The position numbers were made by a program, and so were the translations under genes. A DNA stretch of 64,000 nt, taken from Verrucomicrobiota bacterium (GTDB lineage: Bacteria; Verrucomicrobiota; Verrucomicrobiia; Limisphaerales; J093). The stretch covers positions 744,001 to 808,000 of the forward strand of contig JADJWF010000011.1 of NCBI GenBank assembly GCA_016716505.1, in the 5' to 3' direction. Position 1 is the first letter of the stretch, and each line of letters starts with the position of its first letter. Under the pieces are notes generated by a model. That model saw nothing but the letters and a program-made list of their open reading frames with translations, did no database searches and was not told the origin of the DNA. This document shows positions 1 through 9,292 of this stretch, in pieces.

Positions 1-2
1 AT

Positions 3-1310
3 GCGGGCGGGCGGCAAGTGGGCGGCGCCATCGAAATCGAGACGATCAAGCCCGTGTCCCAGAGCTATCTGACCTCGCTCTGGAACCACGACACTTTCGC
101 CAAGGACCATCGCGATCCGCTGAACACGCTGACCAACCGTTACAGCCGGCGGTTCACCCTCATCGTGGTTTCGATTGCCCTGGGCGCTCTCGGCTGGTGG
201 TGGTGGGCAGGCAACGGCGGCAGAGGTCTCAAGGCGTTCACGTCGGTCCTGATCGTCGCCTGTCCCTGCGCGCTGGCGTTGGCCGCGCCGTTCACCCTCG
301 GCACGGCCCTTCGGCTGCTGGGCCGGTTTCGCGTGTTCCTCAAAAATGCCCAAGTCGTGGAGCGGCTGGCGCGGGTGACCGCCGTCGTCTTCGACAAGAC
401 GGGGACCTTGACCCTCGCCGGGGCGGGAGGCGTCCAGTTTGTAGGCGCGGGGGAGGACTTGACGCCAGCGGAGCGGCTGGCAGTGCATTCGTTGACGAGC
501 CATTCGACGCACCCCTATTCGGTACGGGTGAGCGAGTTCACCGATGACGGCAAGGCACCCGAAACGGTGACGGATTTCCGCGAAACGCCCGGCTGTGGCA
601 TCGAAGGCCACGTCCAGGGGAAACGACTGCTGCTGGGGTCACGCGCCTGGCTCGAACAGCGCGGCGTGACCATGACTGGCTTGGATTTGCCCGCCGGCAG
701 TGCCGTGCATCTGGCCGTCGCGGGTCGTCTGCGGGGAGCGTTTGTGCTGGCTGGATCCCTGCGGCCCGGCATCGGGGCGCTCGTGGCGGAATTGAAGCCC
801 GCGTTCCGGCTGTCGCTGCTCAGCGGCGACAACGAAAAAGAGCGCGCTCAATTTGCCGGGGTCTTCGGACCTGACGCGGAACTGCGCTTCAATCAGACGC
901 CATTCGACAAGCTCACGACCGTCTCCCGGCTGCGAAAAGATGGCGAGACGGTCATGATGGTCGGGGACGGCCTGAATGATGCGGGGGCGCTGCGGGAGGC
1001 GGACGTCGGAGTGGCCGTGGTCGAGAAGATCGGCGCCTTTTCGCCAGCCAGCGACGTAATCGCCGATGGCGGCCGGGTGAGGGAACTGGGCCGCGTCCTG
1101 CGTTTCGCGCGCCGGGCGGAGTGGGTGGTCAAGCTGAGTTTTGTCGTCTCGGCGCTCTACAACGTGGTGGGGGTCAGCATCGCGGCCACAGGACTGCTCT
1201 CGCCGGTCATCTGCGCGATTCTCATGCCGCTGAGCTCGATCACGGTGGTGACGATCGCTTGGGGGGCGACGACGCTGGCCGCACGGCGGGAAGGCTTGGT
1301 GGAGGGGTGA
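3..1310 (+). CDS. ccoI: Copper-transporting P1B-type ATPase, CcoI-like (5' end missing)
   Basis: The C-terminal part of a heavy-metal P-type ATPase, open at the left edge: the frame continues upstream of the first GTG at position 18. Visible motifs, in order, are the intramembrane metal site CPC in VACPCALALA, the phosphorylation site DKTGTLTL, an HP-like motif near SHSTHP, the hinge MVGDGLNDAGAL, and a final pair of hydrophobic helices. The N-terminal metal-binding domain and first helices lie outside the window. In the family, CcoI/FixI-type pumps supply copper for assembly of cbb3 oxidase, and the ccoS-NO-Q-P operon 1.1 kb downstream on the same strand supports that role over general copper detoxification. 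The specific substrate is inferred from CPC and context, not shown. Confidence 0.9.
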   Translation, partial: AGGRQVGGAIEIETIKPVSQSYLTSLWNHDTFAKDHRDPLNTLTNRYSRRFTLIVVSIALGALGWWWWAGNGGRGLKAFTSVLIVACPCALALAAPFTLGTALRLLGRFRVFLKNAQVVERLARVTAVVFDKTGTLTLAGAGGVQFVGAGEDLTPAERLAVHSLTSHSTHPYSVRVSEFTDDGKAPETVTDFRETPGCGIEGHVQGKRLLLGSRAWLEQRGVTMTGLDLPAGSAVHLAVAGRLRGAFVLAGSLRPGIGALVAELKPAFRLSLLSGDNEKERAQFAGVFGPDAELRFNQTPFDKLTTVSRLRKDGETVMMVGDGLNDAGALREADVGVAVVEKIGAFSPASDVIADGGRVRELGRVLRFARRAEWVVKLSFVVSALYNVVGVSIAATGLLSPVICAILMPLSSITVVTIAWGATTLAARREGLVEG

Positions 1311-1398
1311 TCACTTGCGCGGGGCGGCGGCGTTTCTAACATCACCCTTGGTCTGGCTCCGCCCTTCGCCCGGGCGTGCCGGCCAGCTCCGAAGCTCC

Positions 1399-2340
1399 AT
1401 GCCGAAAATCGCTTCGAATCTCCTGACTGACCCGGCCGCGGCCGCGCGGGAACGCTGGGCGCAACTGGCCGAGTGCCGTGCGGTCCGTGAGCAGCAGGTG
1501 GCGTTCACTTGCGCAACTGGCGTTCCGCTGACACTTCTTCCGGCCAGCCGTTCCGCGCAAGAGGCGATGCCTGCGGCCTTCTGTGTCACGGGCTGCCTCG
1601 GTCATCCGAGCGGCGACCTCTGTCAGCGCAAGCTGCTGGCCGCCGAGAAACGCGCCGTGACCCGCGCGCAGCCAGTGCAATACTGCTGCCCGTCGGGCTT
1701 GGTGAAAATCCTGGTGCCGGTGTTCCACGGCGGGCAGCACATGGGCAGCCTGCTGGCGGGGCCTTTCACGTTGCAGTCGCTGGACGGAGAGCGTCTCGGC
1801 GAACTGATGGCCCGCCTTGAAGCGGCCGGCCTCGGCGGGCGGGTGCGCGAACTGGAGGAGACTTGGCGGCACAGCCCCCTGCTGTCTTCCGAAAAATGTC
1901 GGGCGGCGGCCACGCTACTGGGCATGTTTGCCCGCTACCTCGAGGAGTTCGCCCGCAAAACCGCCCCCGCCGGGCGGTCCGGACGTCCACCGCTGCTGGA
2001 AAAGATCGAAACGTTTCTGGCTGAGAACGGGAACGGGCGGGTGTCGCTCCGTGACGTGGCCGCCCGGGTGAACCTGAGCCCCTGCCATTTTTGTTCGGTG
2101 TTCAAAAAGCAGACCGGCGTGACATTCACCGAGTATCGGAACGAGCGCCGCCTGGGACGGGCGGAGGAACTCCTGCGGGATCCCGCCCGGCGCGTGAGTG
2201 ACATCGCCTTCGAGGCAGGATTCGACTCGATCCCGTACTTCAATCGGGCCTTCCGCCGGCGGTTTGGCTGTTCGCCGTCGGAATACCGGCGCCGCGTGGG
2301 GGCCGAAAGCGAGGACAAGAGAATCGAAATGCAGGCGTAG
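1399..2340 (+). CDS. AraC-family regulator with PocR-type cysteine-rich sensor domain
   Basis: A 313-residue protein. The C-terminal ~100 residues form an AraC double helix-turn-helix (first helix pair around LRDVAARVNLSPCHFCSVFK, second around VSDIAFEAGFDSIPYFNRAF, ending in the usual FGCSPSEYRR). The N-terminal ~170 residues contain clustered cysteines (CVTGCLGH, LCQRKL, QYCCPSGL) and an LVPVFHGGQHMGSLLAGPF stretch typical of PocR ligand/redox sensor domains. An ATG at 1399 is preferred over a possible upstream TTG or GTG because the extra N-terminal codons look like untranslated GC-rich leader. It sits between the ccoI-like gene and the cbb3 operon, so regulation of terminal oxidases in response to a redox or metal signal is plausible but inferred. 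Confidence 0.85.
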   Translation: MPKIASNLLTDPAAAARERWAQLAECRAVREQQVAFTCATGVPLTLLPASRSAQEAMPAAFCVTGCLGHPSGDLCQRKLLAAEKRAVTRAQPVQYCCPSGLVKILVPVFHGGQHMGSLLAGPFTLQSLDGERLGELMARLEAAGLGGRVRELEETWRHSPLLSSEKCRAAATLLGMFARYLEEFARKTAPAGRSGRPPLLEKIETFLAENGNGRVSLRDVAARVNLSPCHFCSVFKKQTGVTFTEYRNERRLGRAEELLRDPARRVSDIAFEAGFDSIPYFNRAFRRRFGCSPSEYRRRVGAESEDKRIEMQA

Positions 2341-2469
2341 CGGCGGCCACGCTCTGCCACTGCAATAGCCGGGTGCGGAAACGAACCGGGGTGATCGCGC
2401 CGGAGTCGTCAACGGACTTCACCCTTTCCTTCCGCGCGTCGTTGCAGTAATTCCAATGGCGTCGCGCGC

Positions 2470-2664
2470 ATGGCGGTAATTGTCATTCTAATCCTCGCCA
2501 GTTTGGGGCTGGCCCTGACCTTCCTGATGGGTTTCATCTGGGCGGTTCGGTCCGGCCAGTACGAGGACCCGCAGACGCCCGCGCTGCGCATCCTGACGGA
2601 TGACACCCAACCCGCGCCTCCGCCGCTGTCGCCCCGCGAATTCCAGAAAACCACCCCCGCATGA
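2470..2664 (+). CDS. ccoS: cbb3 oxidase maturation protein CcoS
   Basis: A 64-residue protein with one N-terminal transmembrane helix (VIVILILASLGLALTFLMGF) followed by WAVRSGQYEDPQTPALRIL, the signature of CcoS: a short membrane anchor followed by GQ(F/Y)(D/E)D and a conserved R-I-L. CcoS is needed for cofactor insertion into cbb3 oxidase. Its TGA stop overlaps the ATG of ccoNO (ATGA), so the two are translationally coupled. The size is normal for the family. Confidence 0.93.
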   Translation: MAVIVILILASLGLALTFLMGFIWAVRSGQYEDPQTPALRILTDDTQPAPPPLSPREFQKTTPA

Positions 2665-4799
2665 ACGTCGAGACCTTCCGTTACGACAACAAGATCGTCC
2701 GTGCCTTCGCCATTGCCACCGTCGTTTGGGCGGTGGTGGGGATGAGCGCCGGCATCCTGGCTGCCACGCAGTTGTTCTGGCCGGAGGCGAACCTAGCCCT
2801 GCAGTACATCACCTTTGGGCGGGTGCGCCCACTGCACACGAACGCCGTCATTTTCGCGTTCGTGGGCAACGGGATGTTCACGGGCATCTATTACTCCCTC
2901 CAGCGCCTCTGCAAGGCGCGCATGTTCAGCGACTTCCTGAGCTGGTTCAATTTTTGGGGCTGGAACGCGATCATCGTGGCGGCCGCGATCACGCTGCCGC
3001 TGGGCTTCACGACCAGCAAGGAGTACGCGGAACTCGAGTGGCCGATTGACATCGCGATCGCGGTGGTCTGGGTGGCCTTCACCATCAACCTGCTGGGAAC
3101 CATTCTGAAGCGGCGCGAGCGCCACATGTACGTGGCGATCTGGTTCTACATCGCCACCGCCGTGACCGTGGCGGTCCTGCACATCTTCAACTCGCTCTCG
3201 ATGCCGGCGGGCTTCCTCAAGAGCTACCCGGTGTATGCCGGCGTGCAGGACGCGCTGGTGCAGTGGTGGTACGGCCACAACGCGGTGGCCTTCTTCCTCA
3301 CCACGCCGTACCTCGGCCTGATGTACTACTTCCTGCCCAAGGCGGCCAACCGTCCGGTGTTCAGCTACCGGCTGTCCATCATCCACTTCTGGGCGCTCAT
3401 CTTCGTGTACATCTGGGCCGGCCCGCATCACCTGCTGTACACCGCGCTGCCGGACTGGGCGCAATCGCTGGGTATGGTGTTCAGCGTCATGCTGGTGGCG
3501 CCAAGCTGGGGCGGCATGTTGAATGGCCTGCTCACGCTGCGCGGCGCGTGGGACAAGGTGCGCCAGGATCCGATGCTCAAGTTCATGGTCGTCGCCGTCA
3601 CCGCCTACGGCATGGCGACGCTCGAAGGCCCGACCCTGGCCATCAAGAGCGTGAACTCGCTCTCCCACTACACGGACTGGACCATCGCCCACGTTCACAC
3701 TGGCGCGCTGGGTTGGAACGGCTTCTTGACCTTCAGCGTGCTCTACTGGCTGTTCCCACGGCTGTACAACACCAAGCTCTGGTCCACCAAGCTCGCCAAC
3801 TACCACTTCTGGATCGGCCTGCTGGGCATGATGTTCTACGTGGTGCCCATGTACACCTCCGGCGTGACCCAGGGATTGATGTGGAAGCAGTTCACCGACG
3901 ACGGATTCATGCAGTACCCGAACTTCCTCGAGACCGTCCTGCAGATTCTGCCCATGTACCAGCTCCGCGCCGTGGGTGGCTTGCTCTACCTTGCCGGTGT
4001 GGTCCTGATGGCTGTGAACCTCTATCAGACCGCTCGCAGCGGCAAACTGGTTGAGGAAGAGGAAGCCAAGGCGGCGCCCTTGTCCGCGCAACCGGTCCAT
4101 GAGGAGAAGAAGTACCGGCCGCATCGGTTCCTCGAGGCGAAACCGGTCCTGTTCACGGCGCTGACCATTCTCGCGATCCTGATCGGTGGCTTGGTCGAAA
4201 TCGTTCCACTTTACCTGATCAAGTCCAACGTCCCTACGATCGCCAGCGTCAAACCGTACACGCCGCTGGAGTTGCTGGGCCGTGACATCTACATCCGCGA
4301 GGGCTGCGTGGGCTGCCACTCGCAGATGGTGCGGCCGTTCCGGTCCGAAACGGAGCGCTACGGCGACTATTCGAAGGTCGGCGAATTCATTTACGACCAT
4401 CCGTTCTTGTGGGGATCCAAGCGCACCGGTCCCGATCTCCATCGCGTCGGACGCAAATACCCGGACGCCTGGCACTACAACCACATGGAAGATCCGCGCT
4501 CGACGTCGCCCGGGTCGGTCATGCCGCCTTACCCCTGGCTGCTGACCCAGACGCTGGACACGAACGTGCTGCCCGCCCGCATCAAGGCGCTCCGGAAAGT
4601 GGGCGTTCCGTACCCGGATGGCTACGAAAACGGCGACGCCCAGAAGGACCTCGCCTCGCAACAGCGCGACGTGGTGGTGGGCCTGAGCTTGGGTGAGGTC
4701 AACGCCAAACCCGACCGGGAGATCATCGCGTTGATCGCGTACCTCCAGCGCCTCGGGACGGACATCAAGAACCAGTCCCAGACCATCGCCGCGCAATGA
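2661..4799 (+). CDS. ccoNO: cbb3-type cytochrome c oxidase, fused subunits I and II (CcoN-CcoO)
   Basis: A 712-residue fusion. Residues 1 to about 470 are the haem-copper subunit CcoN with roughly twelve membrane helices. Haem and CuB ligands are visible: His59 in RPLHTNAV, His206 in WYGHNAVAF, His256-His257 in GPHHLLYT with the nearby tyrosine, and His344/His346 in AHVHTGALGWNGF. After a charged linker and one further membrane helix, residues ~530-712 are CcoO with one c-haem (CVGCH, 549-553) and the candidate distal Met ligand in SVMPPYPWL. CcoN-CcoO fusions are known in several phyla, including Bacteroidota. The gene overlaps ccoS upstream and ccoQ downstream by ATGA junctions. The product reduces oxygen at the cytoplasmic membrane. 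Confidence 0.96.
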   Translation: MNVETFRYDNKIVRAFAIATVVWAVVGMSAGILAATQLFWPEANLALQYITFGRVRPLHTNAVIFAFVGNGMFTGIYYSLQRLCKARMFSDFLSWFNFWGWNAIIVAAAITLPLGFTTSKEYAELEWPIDIAIAVVWVAFTINLLGTILKRRERHMYVAIWFYIATAVTVAVLHIFNSLSMPAGFLKSYPVYAGVQDALVQWWYGHNAVAFFLTTPYLGLMYYFLPKAANRPVFSYRLSIIHFWALIFVYIWAGPHHLLYTALPDWAQSLGMVFSVMLVAPSWGGMLNGLLTLRGAWDKVRQDPMLKFMVVAVTAYGMATLEGPTLAIKSVNSLSHYTDWTIAHVHTGALGWNGFLTFSVLYWLFPRLYNTKLWSTKLANYHFWIGLLGMMFYVVPMYTSGVTQGLMWKQFTDDGFMQYPNFLETVLQILPMYQLRAVGGLLYLAGVVLMAVNLYQTARSGKLVEEEEAKAAPLSAQPVHEEKKYRPHRFLEAKPVLFTALTILAILIGGLVEIVPLYLIKSNVPTIASVKPYTPLELLGRDIYIREGCVGCHSQMVRPFRSETERYGDYSKVGEFIYDHPFLWGSKRTGPDLHRVGRKYPDAWHYNHMEDPRSTSPGSVMPPYPWLLTQTLDTNVLPARIKALRKVGVPYPDGYENGDAQKDLASQQRDVVVGLSLGEVNAKPDREIIALIAYLQRLGTDIKNQSQTIAAQ

Positions 4800-4999
4800 T
4801 CAAAAACGTCCTCACGCACATCGGCGGCATCGGCCTCTACGGGATCGTCTCGATCTGCCTGTTTTTTGCCGTGTTCGTTGGCGTGCTGATCTGGGCGCTG
4901 ACCCTCAAGAAAGGCTATCTCAACTCCATGCGGCAGCTTCCGCTGGAGGACGACTCCCGTCTGGATGCCGCCGACACAACCCCCTCCCGCGATGAGTAA
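4796..4999 (+). CDS. ccoQ: cbb3 oxidase small subunit, CcoQ-like
   Basis: A 67-residue protein with one membrane helix (IGLYGIVSICLFFAVFVGVLIWAL), then LKKGYLNSMRQLPLEDD and an acidic tail. Length, topology and position between ccoO and ccoP match CcoQ, a stabilising subunit of cbb3 oxidase. Sequence conservation of CcoQ is low, so the call rests mainly on context. Its start overlaps the ccoNO stop (ATGA), and its TAA stop lies 3 bases inside ccoP. Confidence 0.8.
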   Translation: MIKNVLTHIGGIGLYGIVSICLFFAVFVGVLIWALTLKKGYLNSMRQLPLEDDSRLDAADTTPSRDE

Positions 5000-5606
5000 C
5001 CACGACAATCACGATGACCCGCTGCTGTTGGATCATGAAGCCGACGGCATCCGCGAACTGGACAACAAGCTGCCCCGCTGGTGGGTCTGGCTGTTCAACC
5101 TCACCATCCTCTTCTCCGTCATCTATCTCGCCTACTACCACGTCTTCGCGAAGGGCGACCTCAAACAATACGGGCAGATGGTGGCCGAATACCGGGCGGA
5201 AAAGGCCATCGGCGACCGCCTGAAGGGCGCCGCAATGGCCCGGTTCGAATCGAGTCTGGCCACGGTCGAGCCCTCAAAGGACGCCGCGACCCTCGCCGAG
5301 GGGCGGGCCTTGTTTGAACGCAATTGCGCCCCCTGCCACCGGATTGATGGCGGCGGTCTGGTGGGACCCAATCTGACCGACGACTTCTGGATTCACGGCC
5401 CGACCTTCGCCGACAACGTGCGGACGATTTGGAACGGCGTGACCGAGAAGGGGATGCTGGCTTGGAAGGATCAGGGCATGAAACCCAACGAAGTCCTCGC
5501 CGTCGCGAGCTACATCTACACGCTGCGCGGCGCCAAGCTGGAAAAGCCCGGAAAACCCCCGGAAAATCAGGTCCCCGCCCAGACGGGCCCGAACGAATAC
5601 GAGTAG
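4992..5606 (+). CDS. ccoP: cbb3 oxidase cytochrome c subunit CcoP, single-haem form
   Basis: A 204-residue protein: N-terminal acidic, His-rich stretch, then NKLPRWWVWLFNLTILFSVIY, the typical CcoP entry into a single membrane anchor, then one cytochrome c domain with CAPCH at 112-116 and a candidate Met ligand in GMKPNEVLAVASYIYTLRG. Classical CcoP carries two CxxCH motifs; only one is present here and the protein is correspondingly short. ATG 4992 is preferred over an upstream in-frame start at 4965 because it begins directly at the conserved N-terminus and overlaps the ccoQ end by 8 bases. CcoP receives electrons from soluble or membrane cytochromes for CcoNO. Confidence 0.92.
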   Translation: MSNHDNHDDPLLLDHEADGIRELDNKLPRWWVWLFNLTILFSVIYLAYYHVFAKGDLKQYGQMVAEYRAEKAIGDRLKGAAMARFESSLATVEPSKDAATLAEGRALFERNCAPCHRIDGGGLVGPNLTDDFWIHGPTFADNVRTIWNGVTEKGMLAWKDQGMKPNEVLAVASYIYTLRGAKLEKPGKPPENQVPAQTGPNEYE

Positions 5607-5703
5607 GCCCGGTTTGTGAGTGTCGCGGCAGATTCGACCGCCTGGCCCGCCATTCCCTGAAGGACGTCACGGGGGACAATCCGGACAGCGCTCCCGGTGC
5701 CGT

Positions 5704-6738
5704 TCAGTAGCTCATCCGGTCCAGCTTCACCTTGCCGCGGAAGATCCAGTAGATGCTCACGGTGTAGGCCAGCACCACCGGGACCCCGATCAACGCGATG
5801 GTGAGCATGATACTGAGGGTCTTGGGTGACGAGGCGGCGTTGTAGATCGTGAGACTGTGGGCGGGGTTCGGATTGCTGAGCACCAGGTTGGGGAACATTT
5901 CCAGGCCGAAGAGCGTCATCAACGCGACCATCGCCGCGCACGACGATAAAAAGGCCCGAAAATCGCGGCCGTGATGGATTTCGCGCGGGATGTTGGCGAT
6001 GGCGAGCATGTTGGCCACGGCCACCGCGAACAGCCACGGCGTGTTGCGTACCGCCTCCGCCATGTGCGGCACGTAGATCAGCGTGGCCATCGTCGTGGTC
6101 GCGTAGCAGATGATGAAGAAAATGATGGTGTGGTTGATCCAGCCGCGGACCATGTCGTGCAGTTCGCCCTCGGTCTTCATGACCACGTAAATGGCGCCGT
6201 GCATCATGAACAGCGCCACGGTGGTGACGCCCAACAACAGGGCGTAGGGATGCAGGAGTCCCACAAACGTCCCGGCAAAATCGCCCCGTTCATCAATCGG
6301 CACGCCCCAGGCGATGTTTCCCATCGCCACGCCGATCAGGAAGCTCGACAGCAGGCTGCCGCCGGCAAAGCCTACGTCCCACATCTGCCGCCACCAGCGC
6401 ATGGGCTGCTTGCTGCGGAATTCGATGGCCACGGCGCGGAAGATCAACGCCACCAGCAGCAGCATGAAGGCGAGGTAGAACCCGCTGAACACCGTGGCAT
6501 ACACCACCGGAAACGCCGCAAACAGCGCCCCGCCGCCCGTGACGAGCCAGACCTCGTTGCCGTCCCACACGGGGCCGATGGCATTGAGCATGATGCGGCG
6601 GTGCTCGTCCTTCTTCGTGAACAGATGCAGTGCCCCGACGCCGAGGTCGAAGCCGTCCAGGAGCGCGTAGCCGGTGAACAACACGCCCACGAGCACGAAC
6701 CAGGTGGCGTTCAGATCGAGCCAGTCAGGGTAGGACAT
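5704..6738 (-). CDS. cydB: Cytochrome bd ubiquinol oxidase subunit II
   Basis: A 344-residue membrane protein beginning MSYPDWLDLNATWFVLVGVL with the hallmark GYALLDGFDLGVGALHLF, followed by GPVWDGNEVWLVTGGGALFAAFP and further membrane helices. These are standard CydB signatures. ATG 6738 is chosen because the upstream extension of the same frame only reads antisense to cydA. The gene lies 20 bases downstream of cydA in the same direction and is convergent with ccoP, from which it is separated by 97 bases in which I see no clear terminator. With CydA it forms a high-affinity, copper-independent quinol oxidase. Confidence 0.97.
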   Translation of the reverse strand: MSYPDWLDLNATWFVLVGVLFTGYALLDGFDLGVGALHLFTKKDEHRRIMLNAIGPVWDGNEVWLVTGGGALFAAFPVVYATVFSGFYLAFMLLLVALIFRAVAIEFRSKQPMRWWRQMWDVGFAGGSLLSSFLIGVAMGNIAWGVPIDERGDFAGTFVGLLHPYALLLGVTTVALFMMHGAIYVVMKTEGELHDMVRGWINHTIIFFIICYATTTMATLIYVPHMAEAVRNTPWLFAVAVANMLAIANIPREIHHGRDFRAFLSSCAAMVALMTLFGLEMFPNLVLSNPNPAHSLTIYNAASSPKTLSIMLTIALIGVPVVLAYTVSIYWIFRGKVKLDRMSY

Positions 6739-6758
6739 GGGAGGCAGGGTGAAGTGGG

Positions 6759-8147
6759 TTAAACAGGTTGCGCGGGCGGGGCCGCGTCCGGTTTCGGGCG
6801 GCTCGGCAGGGCGAGTTTGCCAGTGGGGACAAGGTCCGCGTCGTCCGGGCCGTGTTTGATTTTGTCGTTGAGCAGATAGACGAACACGGCGAACAGGAGC
6901 ACGTAGATGAGGGCGAACAGGATCAGCGAAGTGAGCACGGCTTCGGCCTTGACGACGGCGGACAACCCTTCCGATGTCCGGAGCAGGCCATAGACGATCC
7001 ACGGCTGACGGCCCATTTCGGCGGCGAACCAGCCGGCCTGGTTGGCGATCTGCGGCCCCAGCACCGAAAACACCAGCACCCACAGCAGCCAGCGCTGGTT
7101 GAACAACCTGCCCCGCCAGCAGAGGAACGCGGCGGCGAGGGAGAGAGCGATCAGCCCGAAGCCGATGCCGACCATCAGGTGGTAGAGCTGGAAGTTGGTG
7201 TTCACCCGCGGGCGATCCTCCGGCGGAAACTCCCGCAGTCCCTTCACCGGCGTCATTCCGCCCAGCATCAACCGGCTGAGCGGCAGGGGCAGGGCGACGC
7301 CACGCACGCGCTCGTTTTTCTCATCCACCCAGCCGAACAGATAGATCGGCAGTTCGCCCGTCTCGTAGTGGCCCTCGAACGCCGCCATCTTGGCCGGCTG
7401 ATTCTTGATCACCCCGAGCGCGTTGGAATGGCCGGTGACCAGTTGCATGAGTGAGGCCACGACGGCCACCGCGAGGCCGACCTTCATCGAGGCTTTGGCG
7501 AACGCCTCGTGCCGCCGCCGCAGCAGATAGAAGGCGCTCACGCTGATCACCAAAAACGCCCCCGCCTGCCAGCAGCCCATCAAGGTGTGCGATAGCCGGT
7601 CCACCGAGGACGGATTGAACACCATCGCCCAGAAGTCCGTGATCACCGCGCGCGGCCCGAACGGGGTTTCCTCGATGCGGAAGCCCGCCGGGGTTTGCTG
7701 CCACGAGTTCGCCACCACGATCCACACCGCGCTGAAATGCGCGCCCAGGCAGACCATCCAGGTGGCGAAGTAATGAACCTTGCGGCTCACCTTGTCCCAG
7801 CCGAACAGCAGCACCGCGAGGAATCCCGACTCCAGGAAGAAAGCGAAGATGCCCTCGGCCGCCAGCGCGCTGCCGAACACGTCGCCGACGTAGCGCGAGT
7901 AAGTGGCCCAATTGGTGCCAAACTCGAACTCCATCACGATGCCCGTCGCCACGCCGATGGCGAAGGTGAGCGCGAACACCTTGGTCCAGAACCGCGCCAT
8001 CTGGTGATACAGCGGGTTGCCGGTCTTGAGCCACAGGCCCTCCATGATGACCAGGCACACGCCCAGCCCGATGCTCAGCGGCGGGTAGAGGTAATGGAAC
8101 GCCACCGTGAAGGCGAACTGGATGCGGGAGAGCAGGAGAACATCCAT
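6759..8147 (-). CDS. cydA: Cytochrome bd ubiquinol oxidase subunit I
   Basis: A 462-residue CydA. Haem-region residues are visible: His18 in FHYLYPPLS, Glu98 and Glu106 in EGIFAFFLESGF, His187 in DRLSHTLMG, and Met378 next to the GRQPW motif (379-383). The quinol-binding segment KMAAFEGHYET is at 253-263, and the Q-loop after it is short, unlike the long-loop E. coli type. The C-terminus is proline-rich. It is the first gene of a cydAB pair transcribed away from pspA. The 370-base upstream region should contain its promoter, but no FNR- or ArcA-like site was evident by eye. Confidence 0.97.
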   Translation of the reverse strand: MDVLLLSRIQFAFTVAFHYLYPPLSIGLGVCLVIMEGLWLKTGNPLYHQMARFWTKVFALTFAIGVATGIVMEFEFGTNWATYSRYVGDVFGSALAAEGIFAFFLESGFLAVLLFGWDKVSRKVHYFATWMVCLGAHFSAVWIVVANSWQQTPAGFRIEETPFGPRAVITDFWAMVFNPSSVDRLSHTLMGCWQAGAFLVISVSAFYLLRRRHEAFAKASMKVGLAVAVVASLMQLVTGHSNALGVIKNQPAKMAAFEGHYETGELPIYLFGWVDEKNERVRGVALPLPLSRLMLGGMTPVKGLREFPPEDRPRVNTNFQLYHLMVGIGFGLIALSLAAAFLCWRGRLFNQRWLLWVLVFSVLGPQIANQAGWFAAEMGRQPWIVYGLLRTSEGLSAVVKAEAVLTSLILFALIYVLLFAVFVYLLNDKIKHGPDDADLVPTGKLALPSRPKPDAAPPAQPV

Positions 8148-8517
8148 ACCTGACAGCGAGATTCAGCCATGCGAGCGGTGCCGACAAGCTCTCTTCGGTG
8201 ACGTTTTCGCAGCGCCGGAAGACAGCCGCATCCGCGGCTTGTTTCCAGCGGCCAGCCCGAAGGCAAGGCGTCTCCCGCGCTTTTGCGACAACGACACCGC
8301 GGAAGGCCGCGAGGAGGAACGAGGCCGGTCCGCGCTCGCGTGGCCCGGCGATGTGCCGCGATCTCCCGATCTCGCTCGCCGCCGTCCGGCAAATAGCGTT
8401 TGGAAAGGCGCGGTAAAACCGCTAGTACTCCACCTACGGTTCGCGGACATCAATGCGTTCACCGGGCGGTAGGGAACCGAATCCCCCGCGCGGTGGGCCA
8501 CAACCAACGACAACACC
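8148..8517. other. Divergent intergenic region between cydA and pspA
   Basis: This 370-base stretch separates divergent cydA and pspA and must hold promoters for both. Overlapping open frames read here lack family resemblance and are not called. I see no convincing -10/-35 pair or regulator palindrome. A weak AACCG...CGGTT inverted repeat lies near 8418-8441. Confidence 0.6.
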
Positions 8518-9270
8518 ATGTTCAAACGTCTTGCCAACTTGATTCGCGGCTTCTTCGGTCTGTTCATCTCCGGCCTCGAGAAGCAAAACCCCGAGGCTTT
8601 ACTGGAGGTGGAGAAAGAGAACCTGCGCAAGCAAATCGCCAACTACAACCAGGGCCTCGCCGCCCATGCCGGCCTCTGCGAGAAGCTTGTGGCGCAGATC
8701 CGCCGTCAGGAGGCGGAGGAGCGTGACCTCTCCGCCAAGGCCATGGCCAACCTCAAGGTCGGCAACAAGGAGGCGGCCGCGCAGTACGCCCTGCGCTTGC
8801 AAACGGTGAAGCGGGAGCTGGAAGAAAACCGTGCCCAGGCCAAACAGGCCGAGCAGACCTACCAGGAATTGCTGCGCGCGCGCGACGTCTCGGTCAAGGC
8901 GGCCCAAGCCAAGATGGAGTCGCTCAGATACGCGATTGACGACATGAAGATCAAGAAGGCCACTGCCGAGCTCACCGAAATGGCGTCGGGCATGATCAAC
9001 CAGATCGGCGGCAGCGGCGACACCCTCAACCGGTTGCACGAACTGGTCGAGGAGGAGCGCACCAAAGCGGCCGGCCGCGCTCGCGTGGCCCGCGACAGCC
9101 TCAACCTGGGCGAGGTCAACCTGAAAGAGGCCGAGCAAAAGGCCCTCGCCGACGCGGCGCTGGCCGAGTTCGCCGCGCAAGCCGGCATTACCCTGGACAC
9201 GCCCTCCGGCGTCACTCCGCCTGCCGGCCGGGAAGGCATCGGGCCCGCCCCCGAGCAGGTGAAAACGTGA
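8518..9270 (+). CDS. pspA: PspA/IM30-family membrane stress protein
   Basis: A 250-residue, highly charged, almost entirely helical protein beginning MFKRLANLIRGFFGLFISGLE. This is the amphipathic N-terminal helix typical of PspA/IM30/Vipp1, which binds stressed inner membranes. It is followed by coiled-coil segments rich in Glu, Ala, Lys and Gln to about residue 220 and a short Pro/Gly-rich tail. No phage-shock regulators (pspF, pspB, pspC) are adjacent. The next gene starts 22 bases downstream on the same strand and may be co-transcribed. Confidence 0.85.
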   Translation: MFKRLANLIRGFFGLFISGLEKQNPEALLEVEKENLRKQIANYNQGLAAHAGLCEKLVAQIRRQEAEERDLSAKAMANLKVGNKEAAAQYALRLQTVKRELEENRAQAKQAEQTYQELLRARDVSVKAAQAKMESLRYAIDDMKIKKATAELTEMASGMINQIGGSGDTLNRLHELVEEERTKAAGRARVARDSLNLGEVNLKEAEQKALADAALAEFAAQAGITLDTPSGVTPPAGREGIGPAPEQVKT

Positions 9271-9292
9271 GGGCCCCGCACGACGCCAGCCC

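Noticed and set aside
2793..4796. Long open frame on the minus strand opposite ccoNO (667 codons)
   Set aside because: Antisense shadow of a GC-rich gene; His/Arg/Asp-rich product with no family motifs.
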